Counted from the first letter of the stretch, positions 1 to 5,640 are shown. The stretch: DNA of 7,076 nt from Patescibacteria group bacterium (GCA_028866595.1 JAGWHV010000041.1:1-7076); one strand, 5' to 3'. Notes: generated from the sequence alone by a model not told the origin. A program made the numbers and translations.

Positions 1-596
1 GCATCGCCAGGCGCGTACACAGCCGTCGGCGACGATGCGCTGCCAAAGAGATATACGTGGTCGGCTTGGCTCGGAAGGATATGCTCGCCGTTCATGTGAC
101 CCATGGGCTCTATGCCGACCAGATCTCCTGGTCGTATCGGCGAAGCGTCCAGAAGCGCGTCGCTCGATGGACATGAAGGCAGAGCGCCCGCATTCGCCGG
201 CGTGTTATTCCCGACGAAGGCCACATCTTTAGGAGGCTGGTTGCTCGGAGTCCCTTCGGTATAGGCTCGCGCATCGGACGTCATCAGATTTCGGAGCTCG
301 GCGCATGCGGGCGTCATGCCGAGCCTCATGCATGCGGATATGCACGAAGATTGATCAGAACAGCCGATCTCGCTCATGATAGAGAGGACGTGGCTGTCCG
401 GCTGGTTGCCGTGGGAAGATCCGCTCGGCGCCGGTTCTGCCCGCGCAGAAGTCGTCGCGGTCTCCGATGTTGTCGTGGCGATCTGCAGGGGTGACGAATG
501 CCTGGCGCGGGTCGCAAAATACGCTCCGCCGATGACGACAAGGCCGATGATCACAAGCAGTGAGATGATCGCAAAACCGTGCGTGTCGCGAGACAT
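1..596 (-). CDS. Membrane-anchored exported protein with pilin-like N-terminus, partial (C-terminus outside window)
   Basis: Reading leftward from the ATG at 596, the frame stays open for 198 codons to the window edge. The N-terminus is MSRDTHG followed by a hydrophobic stretch (about residues 8-28, FAIISLLVIIGLVVIGGAYF) and then ATRAR. This resembles a type IV prepilin class III signal: a short charged leader, Gly before Phe, then a hydrophobic helix. The usual Glu at mature position +5 is Ser, so it may simply be a membrane anchor. Residues 40-66 are a Thr/Ser/Ala/Pro-rich linker. Residues 77-100 hold four cysteines (79, 85, 89, 98; spacing C-x5-C-x3-C-x8-C), and a fifth is at 142. From about 155, PGDLVGIEPMG, HILPSQADHVYLF and VYAPGD recall the start of M23-like (LytM) domains, though the canonical metal ligands cannot be confirmed before the edge. 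No good Shine-Dalgarno site precedes the ATG. I am confident it is a gene, but its function is unknown; an exported cell-wall-associated role is inferred. Confidence 0.72.
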   Translation of the reverse strand, partial: MSRDTHGFAIISLLVIIGLVVIGGAYFATRARHSSPLQIATTTSETATTSARAEPAPSGSSHGNQPDSHVLSIMSEIGCSDQSSCISACMRLGMTPACAELRNLMTSDARAYTEGTPSNQPPKDVAFVGNNTPANAGALPSCPSSDALLDASPIRPGDLVGIEPMGHMNGEHILPSQADHVYLFGSASSPTAVYAPGD

Positions 597-618
597 GTCC
601 CTATCGTAGCATGTTTCG

Positions 619-646
619 TAAAAGACCGCCTCGGGGCGGTCTTTTA
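619..646 (-). terminator. Perfect hairpin terminator between two minus-strand genes
   Basis: A 12-bp perfect inverted repeat (619-630 with 635-646) encloses a 4-nt loop. The core is GC-rich (GACCGCC/GGCGGTC) and the outer arms are A4/T4, so RNA read in either direction ends in a short U run. It lies 19 nt beyond the stop codon of the peptidoglycan-binding gene (stop at 666-668) and about 22 nt before the start of the next minus-strand gene. It therefore probably ends the first and separates the two transcripts. Confidence 0.85.
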
Positions 647-665
647 TCCGTACGCATTACTATCT

Positions 666-1529
666 CTACTGGCAGACGTATTGCGTGCCGTTGGTGGCGG
701 TCTGTTGGTAGCTGCAACTCGTACCCGTCGTCGAGGATGTCCCGCTATAAGGGCTCCAGGACGAGGTCGATATGCCTGATTGGGCGTTCGTCGCTACCGT
801 GGAGCTCATGTTCTGGCTTGAGTTCGAGGTCGAATACCAGACGCCATCGTACCAGTAGCCGCTTCCTTGATTGGCGGTAGGGTTAGCGCTCGAGCTCGCG
901 GGATAATAGGTGCCGTTATACCAGTATCCGGATATGCCCACGGTCGTCGTAGGCACAGAGTTATACCAATTGCCATTCAGCCAATAACCCGTCGGGTGAA
1001 GAGGCGCCAGCGTAGAGGCGCTGACAGAACTGCCATTCGTTGAGACGGGGTTAAGGCTGCCGGTATTAAGACCGATCGTTATTCCCGTAGCCGTCGAACC
1101 GGAGACCGCTAGTCCAAGCCGGACAGCGAACGTCGCTACATACGAGCTCATGGTCGCTCGAGTCATCGGACCGAAGTATCCAGTCGAAGGCAGACCATTC
1201 GCCCGCTGGTATGAAGCGAGAGCGGTCTTGGTGATCGGACCGAAGTATCCGGTCGGCAAGCCGTACGTAAAGTATCCTTGTTCGGCGAGGAAGCTCTGCA
1301 GGTCATAGACTTCCTGATTGCTCGAGCCAACAGTCAGATTTGAGAACAATCCATATGAGGGAATACCGCCGTATGACGTAGTCACCGCCGTAGTCGTGTA
1401 CGTTTGAGCGTGCACTGCCGCGGCAATCGCGAACGATGCCGCCGCGACGGCGACAACGGCGAAGAGCGCACCGAACGCTGATCCGACACTTGTCGGACTC
1501 GCCGCCGCGTTTTTCTTTAATAGACTCAT
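666..1529 (-). CDS. Secreted peptidoglycan-binding protein with three C-terminal GYW aromatic repeats
   Basis: This 287-residue protein has a signal peptide: a Lys pair at 5-6, a hydrophobic Ala/Val stretch at about 19-38, and a likely cleavage after AVHA (residue 41). Residues 64-130 form a peptidoglycan-binding domain 1 (PF01471-type) unit. It shows LTVGSSNQEVYDLQSFL, then two TGYFGP motifs (93-98 and 116-121), the second followed by MTRATM; these motifs are typical of this small helical family, which binds cell-wall glycan peptides. After a Ser/Thr/Gly-rich linker come three short aromatic repeats of form GYWxxGxWYx at 181-190, 201-210 and 224-233. The tail holds two cysteines (272 and 286), a plausible disulfide for an exported protein. 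No catalytic domain is seen, so it is probably a structural or targeting wall protein, not an enzyme. The ATG at 1529 is chosen because the signal peptide begins there; no clear ribosome binding site precedes it. The repeat function is unknown. Confidence 0.86.
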   Translation of the reverse strand: MSLLKKNAAASPTSVGSAFGALFAVVAVAAASFAIAAAVHAQTYTTTAVTTSYGGIPSYGLFSNLTVGSSNQEVYDLQSFLAEQGYFTYGLPTGYFGPITKTALASYQRANGLPSTGYFGPMTRATMSSYVATFAVRLGLAVSGSTATGITIGLNTGSLNPVSTNGSSVSASTLAPLHPTGYWLNGNWYNSVPTTTVGISGYWYNGTYYPASSSANPTANQGSGYWYDGVWYSTSNSSQNMSSTVATNAQSGISTSSWSPYSGTSSTTGTSCSYQQTATNGTQYVCQ

Positions 1530-1563
1530 AAATTGAAGGCTTGTTATTGATAATCCTCATTGC

Positions 1564-1582
1564 TGCGGCTCAAAAAGCCGCA
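1564..1582 (-). other. Leader hairpin upstream of the peptidoglycan-binding gene
   Basis: A perfect 7-bp inverted repeat (TGCGGCT/AGCCGCA) surrounds a 5-nt loop, read as TTTTG on the minus strand. If transcription begins at the candidate promoter at 1593-1622, this hairpin lies in the 5' leader, 34 nt before the ATG. It has no U-run after the stem on the minus strand, so a leader stability or pausing element is as likely as attenuation. It could also be chance. Confidence 0.35.
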
Positions 1583-1592
1583 CGCGAGGCGC

Positions 1593-1622
1593 ACTATAAG
1601 TACGAACCGGTCGATGATGAAA
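1593..1622 (-). promoter_or_regulatory. Candidate minus-strand promoter
   Basis: The minus strand reads TATAGT at 1598-1593 (5 of 6 matches to the -10 consensus). A poor -35 candidate, TTTCAT, lies at 1622-1617 with an 18-bp spacer. It would give a leader of roughly 57 nt for the peptidoglycan-binding gene. The same site also reads TATAAG on the plus strand, so direction is uncertain. Confidence 0.28.
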
Positions 1623-1729
1623 GTTTCAGCGCGAAAGATCGGATTTCCTTTGAATAATATGCTCGTGGCGAAGACGTACTAACGTCGCGAGGCGGCTTCC
1701 TCGATCATCTGCCGTCTTTGCACGAAGAT

Positions 1730-1735
1730 TTTAAT
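1730..1735 (+). promoter_or_regulatory. Candidate -10 box of the repeat-protein operon
   Basis: TTTAAT lies 10 nt before the ATG at 1746 in an AT-rich stretch that stands out from the GC-rich surroundings. No -35 match is visible and no Shine-Dalgarno site precedes the ATG. A start immediately downstream would give a leaderless or nearly leaderless message, as also suggested at hpf and def. Confidence 0.3.
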
Positions 1736-1745
1736 CTAAAAACAA

Positions 1746-3152
1746 ATGAGCAACATACGAACGGGGGAGCCGCAGACGGAGCGGCTTACTCGAAGGATAT
1801 TCTCGGCCCTTGCCCTCGGGGCATTGGCGCTCGGCGCTTTCGTGAGCGTCGCTTCGGCGACAGCGGTGTATGCCGACACCGCTACGAGCACCGCTTCGAC
1901 GACGACCGCTCTCGCGCTTTCCAAGGTCGGCATCATACCGAGCACCGAGTCGATCCACGCCGGGCAAAGCGCTGACGTGTACTTCACCGAAGCCTCGGGG
2001 CAGGCGGATCTCGCTGTCACAGGCTCCTGCACCGTGAACGGCGTCGACGTGGCGAGCACATTCCAGAATCTCACCGATGGTCTCTATAAGGTTGTCTATA
2101 CCGTCGGATCGAGCGATCCCGAGGTCGCGGCGGGCCAAGTGCCTCTGAACTGCACTCTCGGCGATTCGTCGGGTACTGTGACTGCATCGGCATGGAACGA
2201 TGGCAACACGCTCGCGATCGACACTAATAATGATGGGACGATATCGAACACGTCGTCGTCGAATGCGACGTCCACCGCTACGAGCACCGATTCAGGATCC
2301 TCTGGTTCGACCCAGAATAATTCCGGCAGTGATCCGGTCATCACAGCTGTCGGGCTCGTGCCCTCGACTGGCACCACGACGGCAGGGCGCTCCATGGACG
2401 TCTATTTCACAGCAGCTAACAATGAATCTGATATCGTCATCGGCGGCTCCTGCACCGTGAACGGCGTCGACGTGGCGAGCACATTCCAGAATCTCACCGA
2501 TGGTCTCTATAAGGTTGTCTATACCGTCGGATCGAGCGATCCCGAGGTCGCGGCGGGCGACCTGCCCGTGAATTGCGTCCTCGCAAATACCATAGGGACG
2601 ACAGCAGTCACCGCTTTCACCGACCATAACAGCACGGCAATCGATGTGAACAATGACGGGACTATAACGACGAGCGGTTCCTCGGGCTCTGGATCGAATG
2701 GCAACACATCGACGACGACAGGCTCGATGAGCGGCGACGTTTCGGGAGGCTCGACGGACGCGCCTTTATCTCTTGACTCGATAACGCAAGTCTCGAGCAC
2801 GGCCACGGCCGGCGGCGGCTTTGCCGGAGGATGGGCGTGGGACTTTCACCTCACCGTGCCTAACGCCGAGACCAAGCTCTCGCTCAAGTTCGGCGATTGG
2901 TTGAATTCCGACGGGACCCACACGATCCCTGTGGCAGGCAATATGCGAATATCTTCGGTCCAAGCGAGCTCGGCTGATCCGGTGACGCTTACTGCGGCTG
3001 ATTCGTATTCCGCGCCTCTTACTCTCGTAGGCGATGAGGACCCGAATACTCCAGGCAGACAGGTCGAAGTGAAGGTCGAAGTTCAAGTTCCTTCGACGGC
3101 GGCGAATGGCACGTATTCGACGTCATATGGCGTTCAAAGCCAACAGCCTTAA
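1746..3152 (+). CDS. Secreted two-repeat surface protein with putative calcium loops and a C-terminal beta-rich domain
   Basis: This 468-residue protein has a signal peptide: RLTRR at 13-17, a hydrophobic Ala/Leu stretch at about 19-40, and a likely cleavage after VYA (residue 43). Two tandem units of 106 residues follow, 61-166 and 202-307, alignable without gaps. Each contains DVYFT, a GSC...NC cysteine pair (95/136 and 236/277, probable disulfides) and a closing IDxNNDGTI loop (159-166 and 300-307). That loop resembles the DxNxDGxI calcium-binding loops of dockerin or EF-hand-like proteins. Ser/Thr/Gly/Asn-rich linkers lie at 167-198 and 308-338. The last 128 residues (341-468) alternate polar and hydrophobic residues (GGWAWDFHLTVP, KLSLKFGDW, EVKVEVQVP), suggesting a beta-sandwich, but I cannot name the family. 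There is no C-terminal membrane anchor, so it is secreted or held by other wall components. It is the first gene of a likely two-gene operon. An adhesin or wall-structure role is inferred only. Confidence 0.82.
   Translation: MSNIRTGEPQTERLTRRIFSALALGALALGAFVSVASATAVYADTATSTASTTTALALSKVGIIPSTESIHAGQSADVYFTEASGQADLAVTGSCTVNGVDVASTFQNLTDGLYKVVYTVGSSDPEVAAGQVPLNCTLGDSSGTVTASAWNDGNTLAIDTNNDGTISNTSSSNATSTATSTDSGSSGSTQNNSGSDPVITAVGLVPSTGTTTAGRSMDVYFTAANNESDIVIGGSCTVNGVDVASTFQNLTDGLYKVVYTVGSSDPEVAAGDLPVNCVLANTIGTTAVTAFTDHNSTAIDVNNDGTITTSGSSGSGSNGNTSTTTGSMSGDVSGGSTDAPLSLDSITQVSSTATAGGGFAGGWAWDFHLTVPNAETKLSLKFGDWLNSDGTHTIPVAGNMRISSVQASSADPVTLTAADSYSAPLTLVGDEDPNTPGRQVEVKVEVQVPSTAANGTYSTSYGVQSQQP
2022..2135 (+). 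repeat. 114-bp exact direct repeat, copy 1
   Basis: This block is identical base for base to 2445-2558 (offset 423). It encodes 38 identical residues (93-130 of the repeat protein) from GSCTVNG to PEVAAG. Flanking parts of the same repeat unit are clearly diverged at DNA and protein level, so the identity stops abruptly. Confidence 0.95.
2445..2558 (+). repeat. 114-bp exact direct repeat, copy 2
   Basis: This is the second copy of the block at 2022-2135, in the same frame, encoding residues 234-271. The bases just outside both ends differ between the copies (A against C on the left, C against G on the right), which sets the exact limits. Confidence 0.95.
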
Positions 3153-3162
3153 TCCTCTCACC

Positions 3163-3747
3163 ATGCGATCAGCCCCTTACATTCATGTTCTTTCAGCGAC
3201 GATCGTGTCCATGGTCGTGATCGTGTCCCTCGGAGCGCCTATGGCCTTCGCATCGGAGATCACGGGGAGGTTATCGACCGCTTCGGCTTCTGATCAGTCT
3301 TCGCAGCCGAGTTCGATGGTCGGCGTGCTCGCGGCCAATGTCTCTCCCTCGTCCGCACCCGCTGCGAGCAGGTCCGGCGGCTCCGCACGGACGAATCAGG
3401 CGCAGACTGCCGCGGTCGAAAGCGATGGCAGTCTAGCTCCTGCTTCTGATTATTCTTATGACGGGACGGGAGGAGGATATGACCCAGCGCTTGATACGTA
3501 CTTGGCGTCTTTGCAAGGCGCGGATACTGCGTCTGGAGCCGCTCTGACCCCGCAAGACGCGATCGCTTATAATACCGCCGGTGCTGCCACACCGAATGCT
3601 CCGGAGAGCAATCTCGCCGCCGCGGCCGCTAGCCAGAATGCGAAGAGCGAAATGGCGGTGACGGTGGCGCTCGGCGCAGCGGTGGTTGTTCTCGCCGGGT
3701 ATGCGGTGAGCGCTTATCTCGGATATCGCAGAGAAAGAGACATGTAA
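3163..3747 (+). CDS. Small exported protein with signal peptide and C-terminal membrane anchor, unknown family
   Basis: The frame is open from 3106, but the ATG at 3163 is preferred. It lies 10 nt after the preceding stop, gives a normal signal peptide (MRSAPYIHVLSATIVSMVV..., likely cleavage after AFA at residue 30), and avoids overlap. ATGs at 3106 and 3127 are alternatives; none has a clear ribosome binding site. The predicted protein is 194 residues. Residues 31-100 are Ser/Ala/Pro-rich and low in complexity. A middle part contains YSYDGTGGGYDPALDTYLASLQ (about 99-119). The end has a hydrophobic helix (roughly 165-186, VTVALGAAVVVLAGYAVSAYLG) followed by YRRERDM. This architecture puts the N-terminal part outside and the basic tail in the cytoplasm. 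No LPXTG or other sorting motif is seen. I do not recognise the family. Its position directly behind the repeat protein suggests a shared function at the cell surface, perhaps as an anchor; that is inference. Confidence 0.74.
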   Translation: MRSAPYIHVLSATIVSMVVIVSLGAPMAFASEITGRLSTASASDQSSQPSSMVGVLAANVSPSSAPAASRSGGSARTNQAQTAAVESDGSLAPASDYSYDGTGGGYDPALDTYLASLQGADTASGAALTPQDAIAYNTAGAATPNAPESNLAAAAASQNAKSEMAVTVALGAAVVVLAGYAVSAYLGYRRERDM

Positions 3748-3754
3748 GGAGGCA

Positions 3755-3791
3755 GAACAAGCCCGCGCGCCTCTGGCGCGCGGGCTTGTTC
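3755..3791 (+). terminator. Strong GC-rich hairpin terminator
   Basis: A perfect 16-bp inverted repeat (3755-3770 with 3776-3791) encloses a 5-nt loop. It starts 7 nt after the stop of the small anchored protein. The stem is very GC-rich in its inner part (GCCCGCGCGC). The downstream U-run is poor (CTTGTTCCTC), so it is a strong hairpin but not a textbook terminator. It closes the two-gene surface operon and insulates hpf. Confidence 0.82.
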
Positions 3792-3811
3792 CTCATACGC
3801 TCCCGATAACG

Positions 3812-3828
3812 TATAATTGCCCTATAAT
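3812..3828 (+). promoter_or_regulatory. Twin TATAAT -10 boxes before hpf
   Basis: Two perfect TATAAT hexamers lie at 3812-3817 and 3823-3828, 11 bp apart (one helical turn). The second ends 8 nt before the ATG, so a start from it would give a leaderless message; the first would give a leader of about a dozen bases. TTGTTC at 3786-3791 is a possible -35 for the first box, but the 20-bp spacer is long. No Shine-Dalgarno site is present. Confidence 0.6.
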
Positions 3829-3836
3829 CATCACAC

Positions 3837-4217
3837 ATGATACAGAAGATCATCAAAGCTACAGGCCTTTCTCTCACCCCAGCGATCGACGCGGCGGCTG
3901 ATAAAGTCGTCCAGGCTCTCGACAAGTACGTCGAGGCCGACGACACGAGCGCTCTCGCCGAGATCGAGGTCTCGCGCACGACCCAGCACCACAGGACGGG
4001 CGAGATATTCCGCGCCGAGATAAATTTCCGGTCGCGTCTCGGCAGTTTCCGGGCCGAATCAGAAAAAGAAGACCTCTATGCCGCTCTTACCGCTGTCAAA
4101 GACGAGCTCGTGGAATCGCTTCGCTCGAAAAAAGCCAAACGCGTCGATTTCCTGAAGCGCTCCGGCGCGGCCGTCAAGAACATGCTCCGCGGCTTGCCTT
4201 GGAAGAAGAAGCGCTAG
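3837..4217 (+). CDS. hpf: Ribosome hibernation promoting factor (HPF/RaiA, S30AE family), short form
   Basis: This 126-residue protein begins MIQKIIKATGLSLTPAI, matching the usual first strand and helix of the ribosomal subunit interface (S30AE) fold, which supports the ATG at 3837. Further family marks are TTQHHRTGEIFRAEINF (48-64), the LGSFRAESEKEDLYAAL segment (68-84), and a long helix with SLRSKKAKR. Members bind the 30S decoding region and hold ribosomes inactive when growth slows. The length fits the short form. The C-terminal dimerisation domain of long HPF is absent and is replaced by a Lys/Arg-rich tail ending PWKKKR, which could contact rRNA. The gene has its own promoter after a terminator and is convergent with fmt; their ends are only 12 bp apart. 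Assignment to HPF, as opposed to RaiA/YfiA, is by length and context only. Confidence 0.92.
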   Translation: MIQKIIKATGLSLTPAIDAAADKVVQALDKYVEADDTSALAEIEVSRTTQHHRTGEIFRAEINFRSRLGSFRAESEKEDLYAALTAVKDELVESLRSKKAKRVDFLKRSGAAVKNMLRGLPWKKKR

Positions 4218-4229
4218 AGTGGCCGCTCG

Positions 4230-5072
4230 TCACGAGCCGCTCCAGGCAGTCTCTTTTTTGCCCTCCGGGACGACTTTTTGTATGACGAAACGACCATTCT
4301 CGAACGCCGCAGACGTTATATTGATGCGCGTCTTTTTGCCGTCGCGCTCGACGAAGAAATACGTGCCCGGCCAGCCCATGTACGCGTTGTATTTGAGAAA
4401 GTTCTGATAGCCGTCGCCATTTGGATCGATGAGGCCGTCGGCCTTGGATATTTTTTTTGTAAATGTCGCTTTCGAATGATCCTGCGGCTGCGCCTCTATG
4501 TCGCCGGCGACCCATTTCGGCAAGCTCTCGGCGAGCAATCTGCCGCCCTGGACGACGATATGGCGAGCGAGCTCGTCGGCGGGGAGCGGCCAGGCGTCGA
4601 GCGACACCCTGGCCTGGGCGATGATAGGGCCGTGATCGACGAGCTCGTCCATGAGGATGATTGTCGCGCCTGTGTTGCGCTCATCATTGAGAATGGCTGT
4701 CTCTATCGGACTCGATCCGCGAAGGTGCGGCAAAAGGGACGCGTGGAGGTTCAAAGCGCCTCGCCGCGGTATGGCGAGGACTTCTTTTTTGAGTATTTTT
4801 CCATAGGCGACGACGACGAAGGCGTCGAAATTCCCATGGCGGAGCACCTCGATGGCCAAAGGATCGTCGAGATTTTCAGGCTGCATGAAAGGCACGCCTC
4901 CGCGCTCGGCCCAAATCTTTACCGGCGGGGGAGTGAGGACGAGCTTGCGGCCCTGCGGCCTATCCGGCTGGGTGACGATCAGTCCGGGGACGAGACCGGC
5001 TTTTTTGAGCTCGTCGAGAGCGATGACCGCCCGGTCCGGCGTACCAAAAAAAGCGAAATTTATCTTGTTCAT
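4230..5072 (-). CDS. fmt: Methionyl-tRNA formyltransferase
   Basis: This 280-residue enzyme transfers a formyl group from 10-formyl-tetrahydrofolate to initiator Met-tRNA in the cytoplasm. The start MNKINFAFFGTPDRAV is the usual formyltransferase opening. VTQPDRPQGRKLVLTPPPVK (33-52) is the loop characteristic of Fmt. The catalytic triad is visible as Asn108 and His110 in LNLHASLLPHLRGSSPIE, and Asp146 in LVDHGPI. The C-terminal domain contains KYNAYMGWPGTYF (227-239) and ends soon after VVPEGKKE, so the protein is some 30 residues shorter than common Fmt proteins (about 310-315), mostly from the C-terminal tRNA-binding part. The coding strand has an A8 run (plus-strand T8 at 4451-4458) over the Lys-Lys codons at 206-207. 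The start overlaps the def stop as ATGA, and an AGGAG site precedes it, so translation is probably coupled to def. Confidence 0.95.
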   Translation of the reverse strand: MNKINFAFFGTPDRAVIALDELKKAGLVPGLIVTQPDRPQGRKLVLTPPPVKIWAERGGVPFMQPENLDDPLAIEVLRHGNFDAFVVVAYGKILKKEVLAIPRRGALNLHASLLPHLRGSSPIETAILNDERNTGATIILMDELVDHGPIIAQARVSLDAWPLPADELARHIVVQGGRLLAESLPKWVAGDIEAQPQDHSKATFTKKISKADGLIDPNGDGYQNFLKYNAYMGWPGTYFFVERDGKKTRINITSAAFENGRFVIQKVVPEGKKETAWSGS

Positions 5073-5632
5073 GCGAGCTTTCTCCTAGGCGTCGGCTTTT
5101 TGGCGGCGGTCGCTACCGGTTCAGGCGGGATGTCCTCGATCTCCGTGGCTTCGTCGATGAATAACTTGCCATCGAGGTGATCTGTCTCGTGCTGGAATAT
5201 CTGGGCGAGCAAGCCGGAGCCGCCGATCTCGAACGCTTGGCCTTTCTCGTTTAGGGCGCGAATCTTCGCTTTTTTGGCGCGCATCATTTTGCCATACAGA
5301 TAGCGGACAGAGAGGCAGCCTTCCTCCATCTTTTCCTTGTCTTTCGAGAGCTTGACGATCTCCGGATTGATAAAGACGACGTCGTCGCTCTCCGGTGCTC
5401 CGCTCTCTCTTTGCGTCGCGAGCATGTCCCAGACTTTTCCGGAGACGACGAATATCCGCAAGGAGACGCCTATCTGCGGAGCGGCGATAGCGACCGCGTC
5501 ATCCTGGCTGGCGATCGCTTCTTTCATGTCGCGGATCATTCGACGGAGCGCGGGCGTGCCGATCATCGACGCGGCGACAGGCTCGGCGATGCGCCTCAAT
5601 ATCGGGTCATCTTTTTGGACGATAGTAACCAT
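5069..5632 (-). CDS. def: Peptide deformylase
   Basis: This 187-residue metalloenzyme removes the N-formyl group from nascent proteins at the ribosome. Motif II is EGCLS (104-108, with metal ligand Cys106). Motif III is QHETDHLDG (147-155, with metal ligands His148 and His152 and catalytic Glu149). Motif I ends in the expected AAPQ (50-53), but the two glycines of the usual GxGxAAPQ are alanines (46 and 48). The N-terminus IVQKDDPILRRIAEPV is typical and supports the ATG at 5632. The insert around 64-85 (VWDMLATQRESGAPESDD) and a Pro/Lys/Arg-rich tail after 168 are additions to the core. It lies 48 nt behind the priA-like gene and overlaps fmt by 4 nt, the standard pairing of formylation and deformylation genes. 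Confidence 0.95.
   Translation of the reverse strand: MVTIVQKDDPILRRIAEPVAASMIGTPALRRMIRDMKEAIASQDDAVAIAAPQIGVSLRIFVVSGKVWDMLATQRESGAPESDDVVFINPEIVKLSKDKEKMEEGCLSVRYLYGKMMRAKKAKIRALNEKGQAFEIGGSGLLAQIFQHETDHLDGKLFIDEATEIEDIPPEPVATAAKKPTPRRKLA
5082..5086 (-). promoter_or_regulatory. Shine-Dalgarno site of fmt
   Basis: The minus strand reads AGGAG 9 nt before the fmt ATG, inside the last codons of def. It is the clearest ribosome binding site in the window, and with the ATGA overlap it supports coupled translation and the start at 5072. Confidence 0.7.
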
Positions 5633-5640
5633 GGCATCAG

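Larger units (their letters stand above)
1530..1745. other. Divergent intergenic region between two exported-protein genes
   Basis: These 216 bases separate the minus-strand peptidoglycan-binding gene from the plus-strand repeat-protein gene, so both promoters should lie here. I see no convincing protein-coding frame with a ribosome binding site and no RNA gene. It holds a small hairpin at 1564-1582, a weak minus-strand promoter candidate at 1593-1622, and AT-rich stretches at 1651-1660 and 1729-1746. The last directly abuts the plus-strand start. Confidence 0.7.

Noticed and set aside
35..609. Plus-strand open frames at the left end
   Set aside because: The minus-strand frame across the same bases gives a membrane helix, a linker and an ordered cysteine pattern; the plus-strand translations are short, Arg-rich and featureless.
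1731..2627. Minus-strand frames opposite the repeat protein that encode a repeated segment beginning MARRDLGIARSD
   Set aside because: They are the antisense reading of the 114-bp direct repeat; they have no ribosome binding site or family resemblance, and they oppose a clear secreted-protein gene.
3106..3162. Upstream start for the small anchored protein
   Set aside because: It would overlap the preceding gene by 47 nt and add a stretch not typical of a signal peptide; the ATG at 3163 gives a standard signal peptide.
3630..3747. C-terminal sorting signal (sortase or exosortase type)
   Set aside because: A helix plus basic tail is present, but no LPXTG-like, PEP or similar motif precedes it, so an ordinary membrane anchor is the simpler reading.
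4218..4245. Possible shared terminator between hpf and fmt
   Set aside because: GCTCGT/ACGAGC forms only a 6-bp stem with a 1-nt loop and no U-run, too tight to be a normal terminator.
4278..5180. A 300-codon plus-strand open frame opposite fmt
   Set aside because: It is antisense to a gene with an intact catalytic triad, its translation is rich in charged low-likelihood composition, and it has no recognisable domain. High GC content favours such long shadow frames.
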